From the NCBI GenBank assembly GCA_028583605.1, contig CM053328.1, positions 33,463,578-33,527,577 on the forward strand: 64,000 bases of DNA, read 5' to 3'. This stretch comes from Dastarcus helophoroides. Its lineage: Eukaryota; Arthropoda; Insecta; Coleoptera; Bothrideridae. The notes below the pieces were generated by a model. The model ran no database searches, was not told the DNA's origin, and saw only the letters and a program-made list of their open reading frames with translations. Made by a program: the position numbers and the translations under genes. Below are positions 36,650-50,300 of this stretch, piece by piece (within the stretch, counting starts at the first letter, position 1; each line of letters begins with the position of its first letter).

Positions 36650-36655
36650 AATAAA
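36650..36655 (+). terminator. Polyadenylation signal of WDR45B
   Basis: AATAAA 17 bp after the stop codon. Confidence 0.75.
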
Positions 36656-36839
36656 TTATTGAAAATAATTTAATGAGTAGGGTTCCCTCTCAAATTATAT
36701 TTTAACATCATAAGTTTAAAATGTATTCATTAAATGTGTATATTTCTTAAAAGCAGTTTTTTATTTATTAGGTCCACCAGCATCCAAACAATCAACTTAA
36801 TACATTCAGGTAATTGTTGATAATATAATAGTAATATTT

Positions 36840-39800
36840 TAGTTCTCTATGCGTTGAGTATCAAAATTAATTCCAGTATCCTCTCTAGCGTTTTCAAAAA
36901 CTCTTTAGCGCTGAGAAAGGCTTTTAAAACGAAATATTGACATTTTTGTGTAGAATAAATAAGTTTCGACTCTTAAGTTGAAATTATGAGCAAAAGCTAC
37001 AATTCTAAAGATAATTCTGATCAATTTCAAGGTTAAAATCAATATTTTTGTGCGAATGTCAACGTATTTCAAAAGTAAATTTTTTTAAAAGAGGAAAAAA
37101 GAACAGAATATCAACTTTAAAATATTCTCTGTAATTTATTTGCGAAGTATTCATATTTGTATGCAGTTTTATTGGCTTTTTCTTCGCCGGTCACTCCTTT
37201 CACAATCCTAAATTTCAGTATCTTCTATTAAGGAATGGCAATCTGTTTTAGATTGCCGCAAACAGCGATTGCGTTGGATCTTGGTTTGTCAATCGCTGTC
37301 AACTTTAAAATCAATATTCAGAGATTTTGATCAGAAGTTTTCAAATTTTTTTCAACATGAAATGTCTAATTTTTTTTCAAAACTTCTAATTTAAGTCCAA
37401 ACTTGTCTTTTTCTTCGAAGTATCCACATCAATTTCGGCTAGAATTTTCCTCAATTCAATTCATTGACTTTTTTTCTAAGATATTGACTTTAAAATAGAA
37501 CTTTTTTCTTAAAAATTTAATATTACAAGTTATTATGAGGTTTTTGTTTTAGAATTTTTCACGATTTTCCTCAAGATTTCTATAGCACTCCTATAATTGT
37601 TTTTAAATGGAAATTTGAAAATACAAGTTTAAATATGGCATTTTTATATTTTTTTTCAATGCGAGTGGAAATAATGTAAATTTAAATTTTTAATTTTCAG
37701 TTTCTTGATTTGATGATGAATTTGAAATTTTCAAATAATCAAAATTTTTCAAAAGTCAAAATTTGGAAGAAAATTAGAAATTCTCAAAGTAAACTTTTAA
37801 GGAAGGATGAGAATTTTAAAAGAATGGAAATTTTGAAAAAAGTATATATTTTGAAATGTTTAATTTTTGTAAAAGTTGAGATTTTCAGAAAAAGTCGAAA
37901 TTTGAAAAAGATCGAAATGTTAAAAGACTCAAAATTTTCGAAAACAGCAATTTACAGAAAAACCAATTCTCAAAAAAGTGGAATTAAGAAAAAATAGGAA
38001 ACATTTTATAAATTAAAAATAACAAAAAGTAGAGAAATTCACAATTTTCAAAAAAAAGTCACAACATTCAGTTTATATTTTCAATTTCAAAGTTTTACAC
38101 AAAATTATGATGAAAAGGAAATTTGAAAAAAAGTGTAAGTTTTGAAATCTTCATTTGAAATTAAATTTCCAAGAGTCAAAATTAAAATCCAAAAAAGTAA
38201 ATCGAAAATTTGTGTCACAATTTGGCAAGAAATCCAACTTTAGATAAAAATGCGAAAAGCAGAGATTTTGAAAAAGTAGAGATTCTGACATGTCAAAATT
38301 TTGAAAGCGTCGAAATCTTTGAAAAAAAGACAATTTCCAAAAAAAATAACGTGTAAAGAATCGAAATTAAAAAGGTTAAAAATGTCAAAATTTTCCAAAA
38401 AAAAGCAACATTTTAAGAGAAAATCAGACTTTTGATAAAAATAGGAACTTGAAATAAGTGAACATTTGTTTTTAAATAATCTTCATTTATAAAAGGCAAA
38501 AAATTTTGAAAATAAGTTGAAAATTTAAAGTGACACTTTTACAGAAAAGTTTAAATTAAAAAAATAGTAAACATTTTGAAATTTCGAAATTTCCAAAACG
38601 AGCGAATTTTTAAAAACTCAAAATGAAAATCAAAATTTTCATTAAAATCGAATTAAAAAAAGAGTAAAAACTATTTTCAGAAAGGCATTCGAGAAAATCT
38701 TGAAATTGTAAAAGTTCACTTTTTATCAAAAGTTGAAATTTTTATAAAATAACATATCAAGTAGCACAAAATAAAGTAAAATACGATTGCGAATTGATAG
38801 TTCAAAAACTAGGAAGATATATTAATTCGAATTTTTCTCTCAAAATTTCGACTTTCGACCTTGAATATGTAGTCTTTTTATTTCTTAATTTTTGTTTTAG
38901 AACTCAGCAATTGACTTTTTTTTAACTTTTTTCTGCTTGTATCGACTGAATTTAAATTTGAAAATTTTTTCTTGGAGATTTTCTTTCCACATAGCGGTTT
39001 CTGCAAATGGCTATTTTTTTCCAAACTGTTGACCTAGTATTCAAATTAAGATTTCTTTCTTAAAGTTTAAGTTTCCGTTTTAGATTTTTTCTTAAATGTT
39101 TTATCGAAACTCAAATGTGCGACTTTGTAAAAGGTTTCCGATTTTGTTCCTTCTAAAACTGAAGATTCTACACAAAAAACCGTAATTTTTTGTATTCTTT
39201 TTCTAAGTTGAGATTTGAAATTCTGGAAATGAGGCATAAACTCTCAATTTTTTTCATAAATTGCAAACTTGAACTCGACTTTTTTCGGTAAATTTTAATA
39301 GTCTCTCAAATATTCTCAAAATTTTGGTTTAAAACGAAATAGCTTATTAAAATTTTGAGTTAATTAATATTTTTTGCTTCATTTAATCCGATGAGATGAC
39401 AGTTTATTCGCGAAATTTTTCGTTGTTTTGCAGACTCCCGCAAATACCAGGATCCCGCGGAACTAAGAACTCTTGATTCCTTAAATATTGGAATTTTGTT
39501 GCTGGATTGCATTCCTTAATAAAACCTTTGGAAAACTTTAAAAATTGTGTTTCTCAGTTCGAATTTTGAGGAGACAAGTACACAGTTTAAAGCCGATAGT
39601 TGGTGACAACAATAATTATTTTAGGAAAACACTGTTTGAAATATCAATTTTGGGGAAAATGTAATTGTTTGAACAGACATATGGACAAGGACAAATCTCG
39701 AGCAATAATCTAAATTTGGCGTTTAAGTTGAAAATGTATTTAAGAGGGCAGACTGTAGACAATGCATTGTATGAAAAAAATTAAAATTTTTAATTTAAGG

Positions 39801-39930
39801 TCAACACTCCGAAAATAAAATAAAATCTTTGAAAAAGGACGACATTTTGAGTATGAAATCGAAATTTTAGGGAGAAAGGAGACATTTTAAAGTTTAATTT
39901 TGAATTTAGAAAAGGCAACACACTCTAATA
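36840..39930. repeat. AT-rich low-complexity block with alternating T-rich and A-rich arms
   Basis: T-rich at about 37080-37700, A-rich at 37730-38760, T-rich at 38780-39360, A-rich at 39770-39900. The words are the same TTTCGACTT/AAGTCGAAA type as in the foldback elements. The alternating strand bias predicts long imperfect hairpins. No terminal repeats were found. Confidence 0.6.
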
Positions 39931-40192
39931 CTTTTGCCAAAGTGATTTATTTTTTTATGTGGTAACAATAGGAGTTATATTTTTTATTTAGCTTCACTAC
40001 AATAATGTTAGTGCATATATTTTTAATGTTGTTCAAACTCGATTCCACGCTTTTTTCCAAAATAAACTTCAACCCATTTCCGCGAAAAGATATTCAGAAA
40101 CTGAAAAAGAAATGCTATGTAACATATAACAAATTATCTTGTTCTAATAGCAAGCAACACAACACAACTACGTACACACAGATTTTGCAAAT

Positions 40193-40198
40193 TTTATT
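40193..40198 (-). terminator. Polyadenylation signal of the odorant-receptor gene, overlapping the stop
   Basis: AATAAA on the minus strand starts inside the TAA stop codon. A further downstream signal may be used instead. Confidence 0.4.
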
Positions 40199-43100
40199 AA
40201 TCTAAATGATCAAACCTGAGTTTCTTGTGCCCACTATTGCTTTGCATGTTATCCAAGAACGCTATAACGGACATACATGTTTTTAGAAGCTAAAATAATG
40301 AATTATTAGAACAATATAATCACACTTTCCTAAATTGTGTCTACCTGAGTGAAATTTTGCAGATTTAAAGGAGAAAAATCTCCAATCATGAGTACATTGC
40401 CCTTTTGACCTGCCCGAATAGCCAGTATTGTCCCTATTTTATTTTTATAAGAATTTGTTTTTTCCCAATCCTTATAAAATATGGCATCGGAAATTAAGCT
40501 CTAAAAATTATTTATCTAAATATAAAAGGTTATTTAAATTTTAGCTTCTTACTTACTTCTTCGAATAAAAAATTGCCCAAATAACTGTACATACAAATAG
40601 GTAATAAAAATATGGTCATGAAAACCAAGCCTTCTACCATAATCAGTAAGTCTGGTGATACTCTGTGGAGAAGAATTTGTTCAGAAATATTTTGTAGTGT
40701 TATACACTGAGTTTTATTTAAATTTTTCTTTATATTTCTGTATAAATTCATGGATTATTCTACATAACTTTAATTAGTATGCCTATATTTTTTCAACACT
40801 AGAACACAGGCGGATGATTGCTGACCTGTTTCTTTTGTACAAGTACTTTTTTGGGCAGTGGCGGCTGGCGAATAGGCACTGTGGACCTACAGCATCCCCA
40901 ATTTTGCTTACGAGTTTTTTTCTCAAAATTTTCTGAACACATTACATAATTTCTGTAGAAATTTTAAATCCTCTCTGATTTCTTTTTATAGAAATTGTAG
41001 TTTTCTTTCACGAAGTTACGACATTTAAAAACCTATTTTATTTTTAATTCTGATCAAAAACTAATTTTTGTAAAAGTTTTGAGGAAGAAATCAATATTTC
41101 GGGCAGAAATTACAATGTTAAGAAAAAACTCAAATTTCTTTGAAAATGTCAACATTTTGAAAAAATAATTACAATTTCAAGAAAAAATCCAAATCCAACT
41201 CATCTCGCATCTTACTATTTCTCTAAAAAATAAGTTAATACGGTATCTTCGAATTTTTCCCCCAAATCTAATTATGTATAAAAAAAGTTTTTTTCAGATA
41301 TTTCGATTTTTTTAGGAAATTATAATTATTTCTACAAAGTTTCCATTTTTCCTAAATACTTTATAAAAAGAAATTTCCTCGAAATTTCCATTTTTCCTGA
41401 AAGTGTTGTTTTTAAAATTTCGTCTAGAAACTCCAACTTCTCCAGATTTTCTTTTATGTTCCTCTAATTTGCTTTAAAAATGTCAGGTTTTTTCACGACA
41501 CTTTGACCATTAAAAGTTCATTTTATTTTGTAGTTTTGACAAAAAATGTTTGAAAAAAAAAACCCGAAAGCTCTATAAAAATTTCAACATTTTGGGAAAA
41601 ACAAAAAAAATCGACTCTTTTGTAAAGATATTTCAATTTTTTTTCAAATTTCGATTTTTCTCTAAGAAATTTTGCTTTTTTTCCTATGAATTTTGTGTTT
41701 TTCTCTATACATTTTATACAAAGAATTTTTTTTAAAACTTCGATATTTCCTAAAGATTTTGTCTTTAAAATATTTTTTCTTGTAGAAATTTTGATTTCTA
41801 TTTAATTTGTTTTGGAAATTTAAAAGGAAAAATATTACCACTTTTAAACATTAAAGCCAAAATGATCAGAAAAGACGAATTAAAAAAAGTCAAATCTTAA
41901 AAAATTTGAAATTTTCATGGAAAGTTAAATTTTCAAAATAAAATAAAGATTTCGAGAAAAAATTTCAATTTGGAAAATGGTCGACATTTTCAATAATTTT
42001 GGGAATGAAGGACGAATTTTTGGAAAAATATCGACATAAAATAAATTGCAGAGTTTTTAATTAAATTTTCAAAGAAGCTAATATTTTTAAATATTAGATA
42101 AAACTCTAAGTTATCGAAAAATTCGTAATTATCAAAAAAGTTGAAATTTTGAAAAGATAAAATTTTGAAAAAAGTCGAAATTGTCAATAGTTCAAGTCTA
42201 AAAAGAATCTTTTCTTTTAATTTAAAGATTAAATTGGAAATTTTTAAAAAAATGTATAAATAAAATTTTAAAAAAAGTTTGAACTTTTTTACAAAATTCA
42301 AATTTTGAGAGTCGAAGTTTTGAAAAAATAGTCGAAGTTTTGAAATGGAGTCGAAATTTTACGAAATATTAGTCGAAATTTTCAATAAAAGGTTTTAAGA
42401 AATGTTTGACTTAAAAAAAAATTACAATTTTCAAATAAAGAATCAGCAGTTTGCCAAAAATGTAAAAATTTTGAAAATAGTTGAAATTAAAAAAAATAGT
42501 CCACATTTTTAAGTTCTCCAAAAATTTTAAATTTTGGAAAATGACTAAAATTTTGAAAAATTCTAACATTTGAAAAAGGCCGGAATTTTCAAAAAAGTGA
42601 GAATTAAAATAAAAAGCCGAAAATTTCAAAAAAGTGCAGATTTAAGAAAATGTTAAAATTTTCAATAAAGAAAGTCGAAATTTGTTGACAAGGCAAAACT
42701 TTTCAAAATCCTTCAAATTTCCAAAGCAATAAAAATTTTTGCGAAAGAAGAAATTTTCAAAAAGAAAAGGTCGAAATTAAAAAAATATTAAAACTTGCAA
42801 GAGATTTGAGAAATTGTATCGAATTTACGAAATAATTCGAAATTTTAAAAAAGTTTAAATTTAGAATAGTTTTGAAATTTGCACTCAACTTTTCAATAAA
42901 AACCAACATTTTCGAAACCGGAATATTGAAAACAAGTGAAAATCATCAAATAGATCGAAGTTTTCAAAAGTCGAAATATTAGGAATTTAAAATTTTGGAA
43001 AACGTTTAAATTTTTGGTAGTTAAAATTTTAAATCAAAGTGGAACATTTTTTAAAAAGTTGAAATTTTAGGTCAAAAAAATTGAAATTTTTGAAAAGATG

Positions 43101-46100
43101 TTGAACATTTCATAAAATTTCAACATTTTTAAAGAAGTCGAAATTTGGAAGAATTTTGAAAATTAAGAAGCAGAGAAATTTTCAAAAAAATTAAAAAACA
43201 ATAGAAACTTTGCAAAAAATCTCGAAATTTTAAAAAATAGTTGTCATTTAAATAAAAACCAGTCGAAATTATTAAGAATCGAAATTTTCAATAAAAAAAT
43301 TATAATTTTTCAAAAATAAATTATAAACAAAGATGAAATTTGGAAAAAAGTCGAAAATTTAAAAAGTCAAAAGTCCAATTTTGACAAAATTTACATTTTC
43401 AGAAAAAGTAAGAGTTTTTAAGTGGTAAAAATTTTAAAAAAGTAATAATTAATTTTCAAAAAAATTACAAAAAAACAGAACACCGAAAAATCTAAATATT
43501 TACGAAAATACGGAATTTTTTAAAAGAGTATTCGCAGTTTTTCAGAAAAGTCAATGCTTAAAAATAAAATAAGGTCGATAGTACAAAAAAAAATCTAACT
43601 TTTGCAGTACAGTCGAAATTTGAAAAAATCCAACCTTTCAAAATACGCGACATTATTAAAAGTTTTCATTGTCAAGTTTTCAAAGAAATCTAAAATTTTT
43701 GAAAAGAAACGTATCGAAAATGTCGAAATCTTAAAAATTTTGAATCGCTAAACATTGTCGCAGCACCCCTATTAGTTTTGGCTACGAGCCGCCACTGTTC
43801 ATGGAAAATGCTCGCAGAAATTAATAGGTCTGATCCCCCCATGGGCAGTATTCTTGAGAAACATCCGGAGACACCAAATTCCTGTGTGGTCCAGCGTGCC
43901 GCAGAAAGGACATCGATCTATAGAGAATATTTTCTACAGAACTTCCAAACCATGAAGTTCGTCGTCAAGCAGAGCTTTCCCCTATTCTTATTTAAAAAAG
44001 CAGTTTATCGCCATCTGCCTTTATTTCTGGATCCTACTCGCAGTGTTCCAAAGACATAGTAGGATTACTATTTGCGAATGGATTGTATTAAAAAAACCTG
44101 CAACTGCTTTGTGTCGAATTTTTTAATTTTTTTTGCAAGGTAAATGCTCAAAAATGTATTTGAAATAAAATTCAGACATTTCATTTATTATGAAATATGA
44201 TTTGTTAAGTTTATGTCTTTATTCATTAATTATTAAAATATTTGATACTGAAAATGGCACCCAAGATCTTTTGCTCACATTTTCTTTTTATAAAATACAG
44301 TAAGAAATACTTTAAAATTAGTCATTACAGAATGTAAGAGTCTAATTTCCTTACCCATTTATAAAGAAACCCAAGGTAACTGCAAAAAGCCCTCCCAGAT
44401 ACTGAACAAGGAAATATGTGGCGTATGCTTTACTCATTAATTTAATTATACTGAAACAAAAAATAAAATTAATTTTAAGTTTAGTTGATCCCATTTCAGT
44501 TCAACTAAAAATGATAGCAGCTTTTCGAAATAGAAGTTCTTGCTGCTCATATGGATACGTTCTAAAACCTCCCTTGAGAATTAATAGCATTTCAAATCTG
44601 TACCCGAGAAGTAAACTATGTAATGTCACAAAATTCGTTCTTATGATGAACACATTTAAAGTCCCTTGAAGTAGTTTAGGTCTAGGGTAAATCTCAACTG
44701 GACATTTTTCAAAAAGCCCAAAATTTCCTGTTTATGTAAATAAGATGATGCTGAAGATAGCAAATTAAAGATGGTGTTTTTCTGATCGACATAACATAGT
44801 TTAACTCATTTTGGTAAAAATTGGACTTAACATATTTTGCCTTTAAGGTACAGAAATGTAAACAGATAGATTACTGTCCGAAATTGGACAAGAAATTCCA
44901 ACGGGTGTCAGTCCGGTGGACCAAAATACGTCGCTACTGCGCTTCTCGCAGGCTGCGAGAAAGTTACGGCGGGAAGTCATGCAAATACCACTTGAAAGCT
45001 TTATATTTTAACGCTTCTGGTTAAATTTTGCTTCATAGAACAAAGATTTTGTTTATAAAATAAGGAATTAGACATATTCCAGCCATTATAGTTAAATTTA
45101 TTGTATTCTGTACCTTTATAATGTTAAAGATTCAAAAATATTTAACGATATGTGCCTACCTACACTGGCGATAGAGAAACATGCACTTGTTTGTATGTTT
45201 TTCCGCAACTGGAAGTAGATTTTTGGGCAGTATTTTAACTTTTGACCTAGACAAAAATTCATTTTTAAATTAATTAATAACTGATATACATGATGCATGT
45301 TACCCAAAAACTGTTGGTAATAATATAAGTTGCGATTTTCGTCTTAAAATGTTTACTATTACTGTTATGTTTAATAATACATATCTTTCATTATGTTTAA
45401 TGTATAATTAAAAACATTAATGCCTGTTTTTTTAAAAATAAAATTTGAAATTATACTTTGAAACAATTATGCCTTTCAATTTAGAATAATTAGCCTCTTA
45501 TAATGTGGTTTTTTTTATAACTCCATAATTTTACATATTTCTTATAGAACTTTATTTGATTTCTGCTGATCCCAAATTTTGAACAAAATGACACCCAACA
45601 AAATTTTTTTGTCGCAAGAATCCCATTGTTACAAAGTTTCATCGAAATAATTAGAATCGTTTTGGAGAAAAATATTTTATTTTACAAATTATGCAAACTT
45701 GACACGTAAAGAGTAATAATTTATCTTTTAGTTAACTATAAAAAATGTCGTTTTTCACTAATTGTACATATTTTGATTGATCAATTATATTTTGTAACCC
45801 GCTACATATGTATCACAAGTCCCGTGGCAATAATTTTTTGTTATACAGGTTCATGCAACTTTAAAAATTTTAGGATATCCCTAAAGTGTGTTGATCATGA
45901 ATTTTTCCCAAATAGCACCAATATATGTATATCGTTTTCTTGTCCCAAAAATTACTATTATTAATCGAAAGTTACGTATTTTCAGCGAAATCGGTGGAAC
46001 TGTTTTGGAGAAAAAATTTATTTATGGTGGACAAAAATGTCCCCAAAAACAGATGATCCCGTAGTTTTACTGATACGGCACTTACGTAGATCATTCTTCT

Positions 46101-47336
46101 GGCCCAAAAGTATCCCAGTTACCAAGTTTAATCGAAATCGGTAGAGTCATTTCGGAGAAAAAAAATTCACAGATTTCGCAATCCTTGCAACCAACGGAGA
46201 CATTGGAAATGATAACACCAAATAGAAACATAATTAACACTTTATTTAACATACAAGGTTATACAGGGTATTTACAAATTTCAAAGACAACGTTGGCAGT
46301 TGATTCGGAATGATAAATAAATACGAATTACGAAAAAAAATTAATAAAAAATGTTTACTTTTCGAATTGCAGACTTTCAAAGTTGTTATAAAAAATAATT
46401 TAATTAATCATTTCATAACCTCTTTACCGATCGTGTTAAAATATGAAACCTTTATTTATTTAGATTATTAAGGCTAGAATCTTGGTGACGAAGACCCTTG
46501 TTTTATCCGACATCCCTTGTAATTCACCACGACAATTATCTATGTATCTTCGAAGTAGTAAATAATAATAATTATATAAAATATGTATTGATTTACAACA
46601 ATACGTATTACGTTAATTCTGTAATAAACCTTGTGTTATTTATTATTATTATTTTGTTGTTGCTTAATTCGTGAAGTTTAATATTGTATAATCTTAAGTA
46701 TAGATTTTATCTCATCATTTTTATATGTAATTATTCAGATTACAAGATGCTCTTTTTCAAAAAGTTTCGAACTATAAGGGAGAAGTACTTTATAGTTCGC
46801 CAAAATTGATTTTCCGATAACACCTTCCAAACATTTTTAGACGGGTCTACTGCATTCCGAATATTGGGCTAGAAATCTGAACTGCCGATGCCGATCACTA
46901 TTCGGCTATTTAAATTGATTGTTGTTAAATATTCGAAGGACCAGTACACTATGAGGCGCCGTTCACAACATAATTATTTTTCATGAATATTTAATAAATC
47001 AAACAATATATGTAAAATTTTAAATTATATATTGTTTCGTTCTTGAAATATACTTCATTTCTGTAAAAATGAATATTTATATTCTCCTAATAGAAATTTT
47101 ACATAAATCTATTTAAATATTTTATATGAAAGTTTTATGTGGTTTTAAAAATATTTATATAAACTGTGAAACATGAAACGACCGTGAGAGGCGATAGTAG
47201 CCGCACGAATCGGGCATGGAGTATGGTATTATTTATATATCAATTTTATTTTTCGTTGTCGCCACCTGAATCTTGATTATATTTATATATTTATCAATAG
47301 CACTAACATCTGACATAAAAAGTGACAGCATGCTGC

Positions 47337-47388
<52 letters not shown>

Positions 47389-50300
47389 ATAATAATAAAT
47401 AAATAATAAAATAAAAAAAGTTTCAAACCTTAATTTAAGTTCCAGCGCTTCTAGCGCCCGCTACGGTGGTTTGATATATCACACTTTATATAAATATTTT
47501 TGACATCACATAAAATCTTTATAAGAGATATTTAAGAATATTTATATAAAATTTTTAACAGAAGATTAAAATATCCATATTCATTGAAATTAAATATACT
47601 GCAAGAAAGAAATAATATATAATTTCAAATTTAATATAAATTGTTTGATTTATTAAATATTCATAAAAAATTATTATTTCCTGAACGGCACCTCATACTA
47701 CACAGTGGTTAAAAAATATGTTTCCTGTTTATGGTCTATTGACTACTCTATATTGAAGTCAGTTAGCTACCGCTTACAAACAAGATATATGATCTACTTA
47801 TCACAGGGCCAAGATTTAGAAGTAAGAGGTCGACAATCCCTTAGTAGGTAAAGAATTTATAAAGAAATCGGAACATTCCAGCCCGCTTGAAGTCTTGCAG
47901 CTTCAATAAAATCCTAATAATATGATAAATAGCAAACCAATTGCAAGAAATGATCAAAATTACAGATATAAAGCTTAAGAATAGACTTATAATTACGGGG
48001 ATCTTACATTATTACTCAGTAGTACTGAAATTAGAATTGATCCAAACAAAATTTTAAATAATATACAGGCTCTTTTAGTTAACATTTCCACAGCCGATAT
48101 CTCTGAAAATAAAAAGGACCTATATATTGTATTATAAGTTTAGCATTTTAATGATCAGATGAATTAACCCTAAGAGAGCGTTTAGATTAGAGATTTATTT
48201 CATAATAGAAATCTCAGGTATCTGAGACTAAATTTCCTTGCCCGTTTACACTAGGACACAAATATAGCTGAATAAAATTACTAACACTTTTAGCTGAGAT
48301 CAAATCTGTTGATAAGTCGTTCATATAAAAATTGCGACTGATTATTTTACTTTCTAATGGGAATTGTTCTTCAGCTTCTTTTGCTATTTTAAGAAACGGG
48401 CTGCAAAAAAGGGTGCACAAGTGGTGCCGTAAGTTACCATTATTAAACAGAAAGTTTAAATAAGTCCTTCTTTGCTGATGCCATAAAACTCGTTGAAAAT
48501 CGGTGTCATATGGATACCCTTTTTATCATTCTGTACATTTTGGTGATCTTACTTGACAGTACAATAAGATAAATTAGAAACGGAACGGAAATCTTCTTGT
48601 ATTATTGAATGGGCGAATTGCATGTCATATTTTTGTTCCTTTGAATGGACTTTTAAATGACCAGCTGCATTCAAACCAATTTGTTTTCTTGAAAATGAAG
48701 TTAATTTTTTCAAATTTCAATGGAATTTCTAATTACTCCCAAAATAAACTTGTTTCAGTTAATGAATCTATTTAGATTATTTCGCATTGAAATCAGGATC
48801 ATCGAAAAAAACATTAGAGGGCAGTTGAATGGCAAATTTATCAATCTTAAAAATTGAGGTTGGTTCTGTGATTTTGTTTATCTTATTCCAGATCACACGT
48901 GAATTCGTTTAGATGTGATTTGATCCATATGGTACATTACTTCAAACTCTTTTAAAGAAAATTACAATTTTTTAACTAATGCTGAAGTAATGATGTTTGC
49001 TCGACACCCTGGATTTAACAACGCTGGACATTGTTTAAAGTTACTGCACCTATTTCTAATTAAAACTAGAGCTGTACTGGTTGTACTGATTGCCATTTTC
49101 GCTTTGCATGATCATTTAATTTTTCGGCTATTATGGGAATAAATAAAATTATTTCTCTTTTTTTGCCGAAAGCTCTAAAACCTTTAATACAGTTAATTAG
49201 TTGTCTTAGACCGGGTTGTGTGGTTTTTGTGAATTAAAAAATGTTTAGGACAGTTGGACCTGTTCCTTTATTTTAAAGCGATCTTGCATAATTAATTAAT
49301 AATAATAATTAGCTGATACTGACAATGATTCAATAACGTCACTTGAATCTCCCTCCACAGAATCGCAAAGATAATGAAATTTCTTAATATCAAAAATACG
49401 CTTGTCGTAATGAACTGAACACTTGAATCTAAAAACGAAAATGGGAAGCGACTTTAAATTAGCAACATATATGGTATTTAATTATACTCGCGCCATTTAA
49501 TAATAATACATTTCAATTTATGTCAGTTACAGTTTTATCGGATGTTCAAATGTATCAAGTGTGCTCTACTTTTTTTTGAGAAGAGAACGTAGCGAACCCG
49601 GCACTCGATTACTTATTGATTATTTTGGTTGATCCCTCAAGGGTAATTTTGACGTCTTATTTATCCAGCGAGGTTAAGATTTTCTAATCTAAAGAAAATC
49701 CTCCAGAAATCTATTTTCTTTCACGTTTTTACGATGATTTGAATTACTAAGACACACAAATTTATAAAACAGACAGTATAGAGCAGTAACAATTTCCATT
49801 CTACATCCAAAAAATGAGAATTTTCCATCAGAAGGTTTGTTATGATAGCAATTTAAATGTATTAAAATCTTGCAGTTGTCAATCACTGATAATTTCTTTG
49901 GGATTTACGTTCCTAAAAAATTTTCATCGTCAACTTATTGACTTTTTCATTTGAACGAAACTCAAAATGTCGAAAACTTGTCAAAAATAGATTTGGAGTA
50001 CTCTCTCCAAATTTTTACTCTTCTTTACAAAATTATGCGTTTATGCTTTCAAAATAATTATAAACACAAATTTTGGACTTTTCCAAAATTTAATAAATTT
50101 TTTCCACAATTTCGACTTTTTTAAATTTTTACATCAAACTTGCAATTTTTGTGTTTTTTCCTAAAACTTCGGATTTCAAACGAATTCAAAATTTGAACAT
50201 CAGTCTTGCGAGTCTAACCCAAGTTGTTGCATTAAAAAAATAAATATAGCGTATTTTCTTGAAATTATGACTTTTTCACAAAATTCCTCAACCTTTCAAA

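Noticed and set aside
37710..37997. Lys/Asn/Ile-rich 95-codon frame
   Set aside because: Translation of the A-rich low-complexity block; no domain and no start context.
41990..42629. Phe/Leu/Asn-rich frames of 72-103 codons
   Set aside because: Low-complexity interior of the hAT-like foldback element.
44418..44669. 83-codon plus-strand frame
   Set aside because: It overlaps odorant-receptor exon 3 on the opposite strand and shows no domain.
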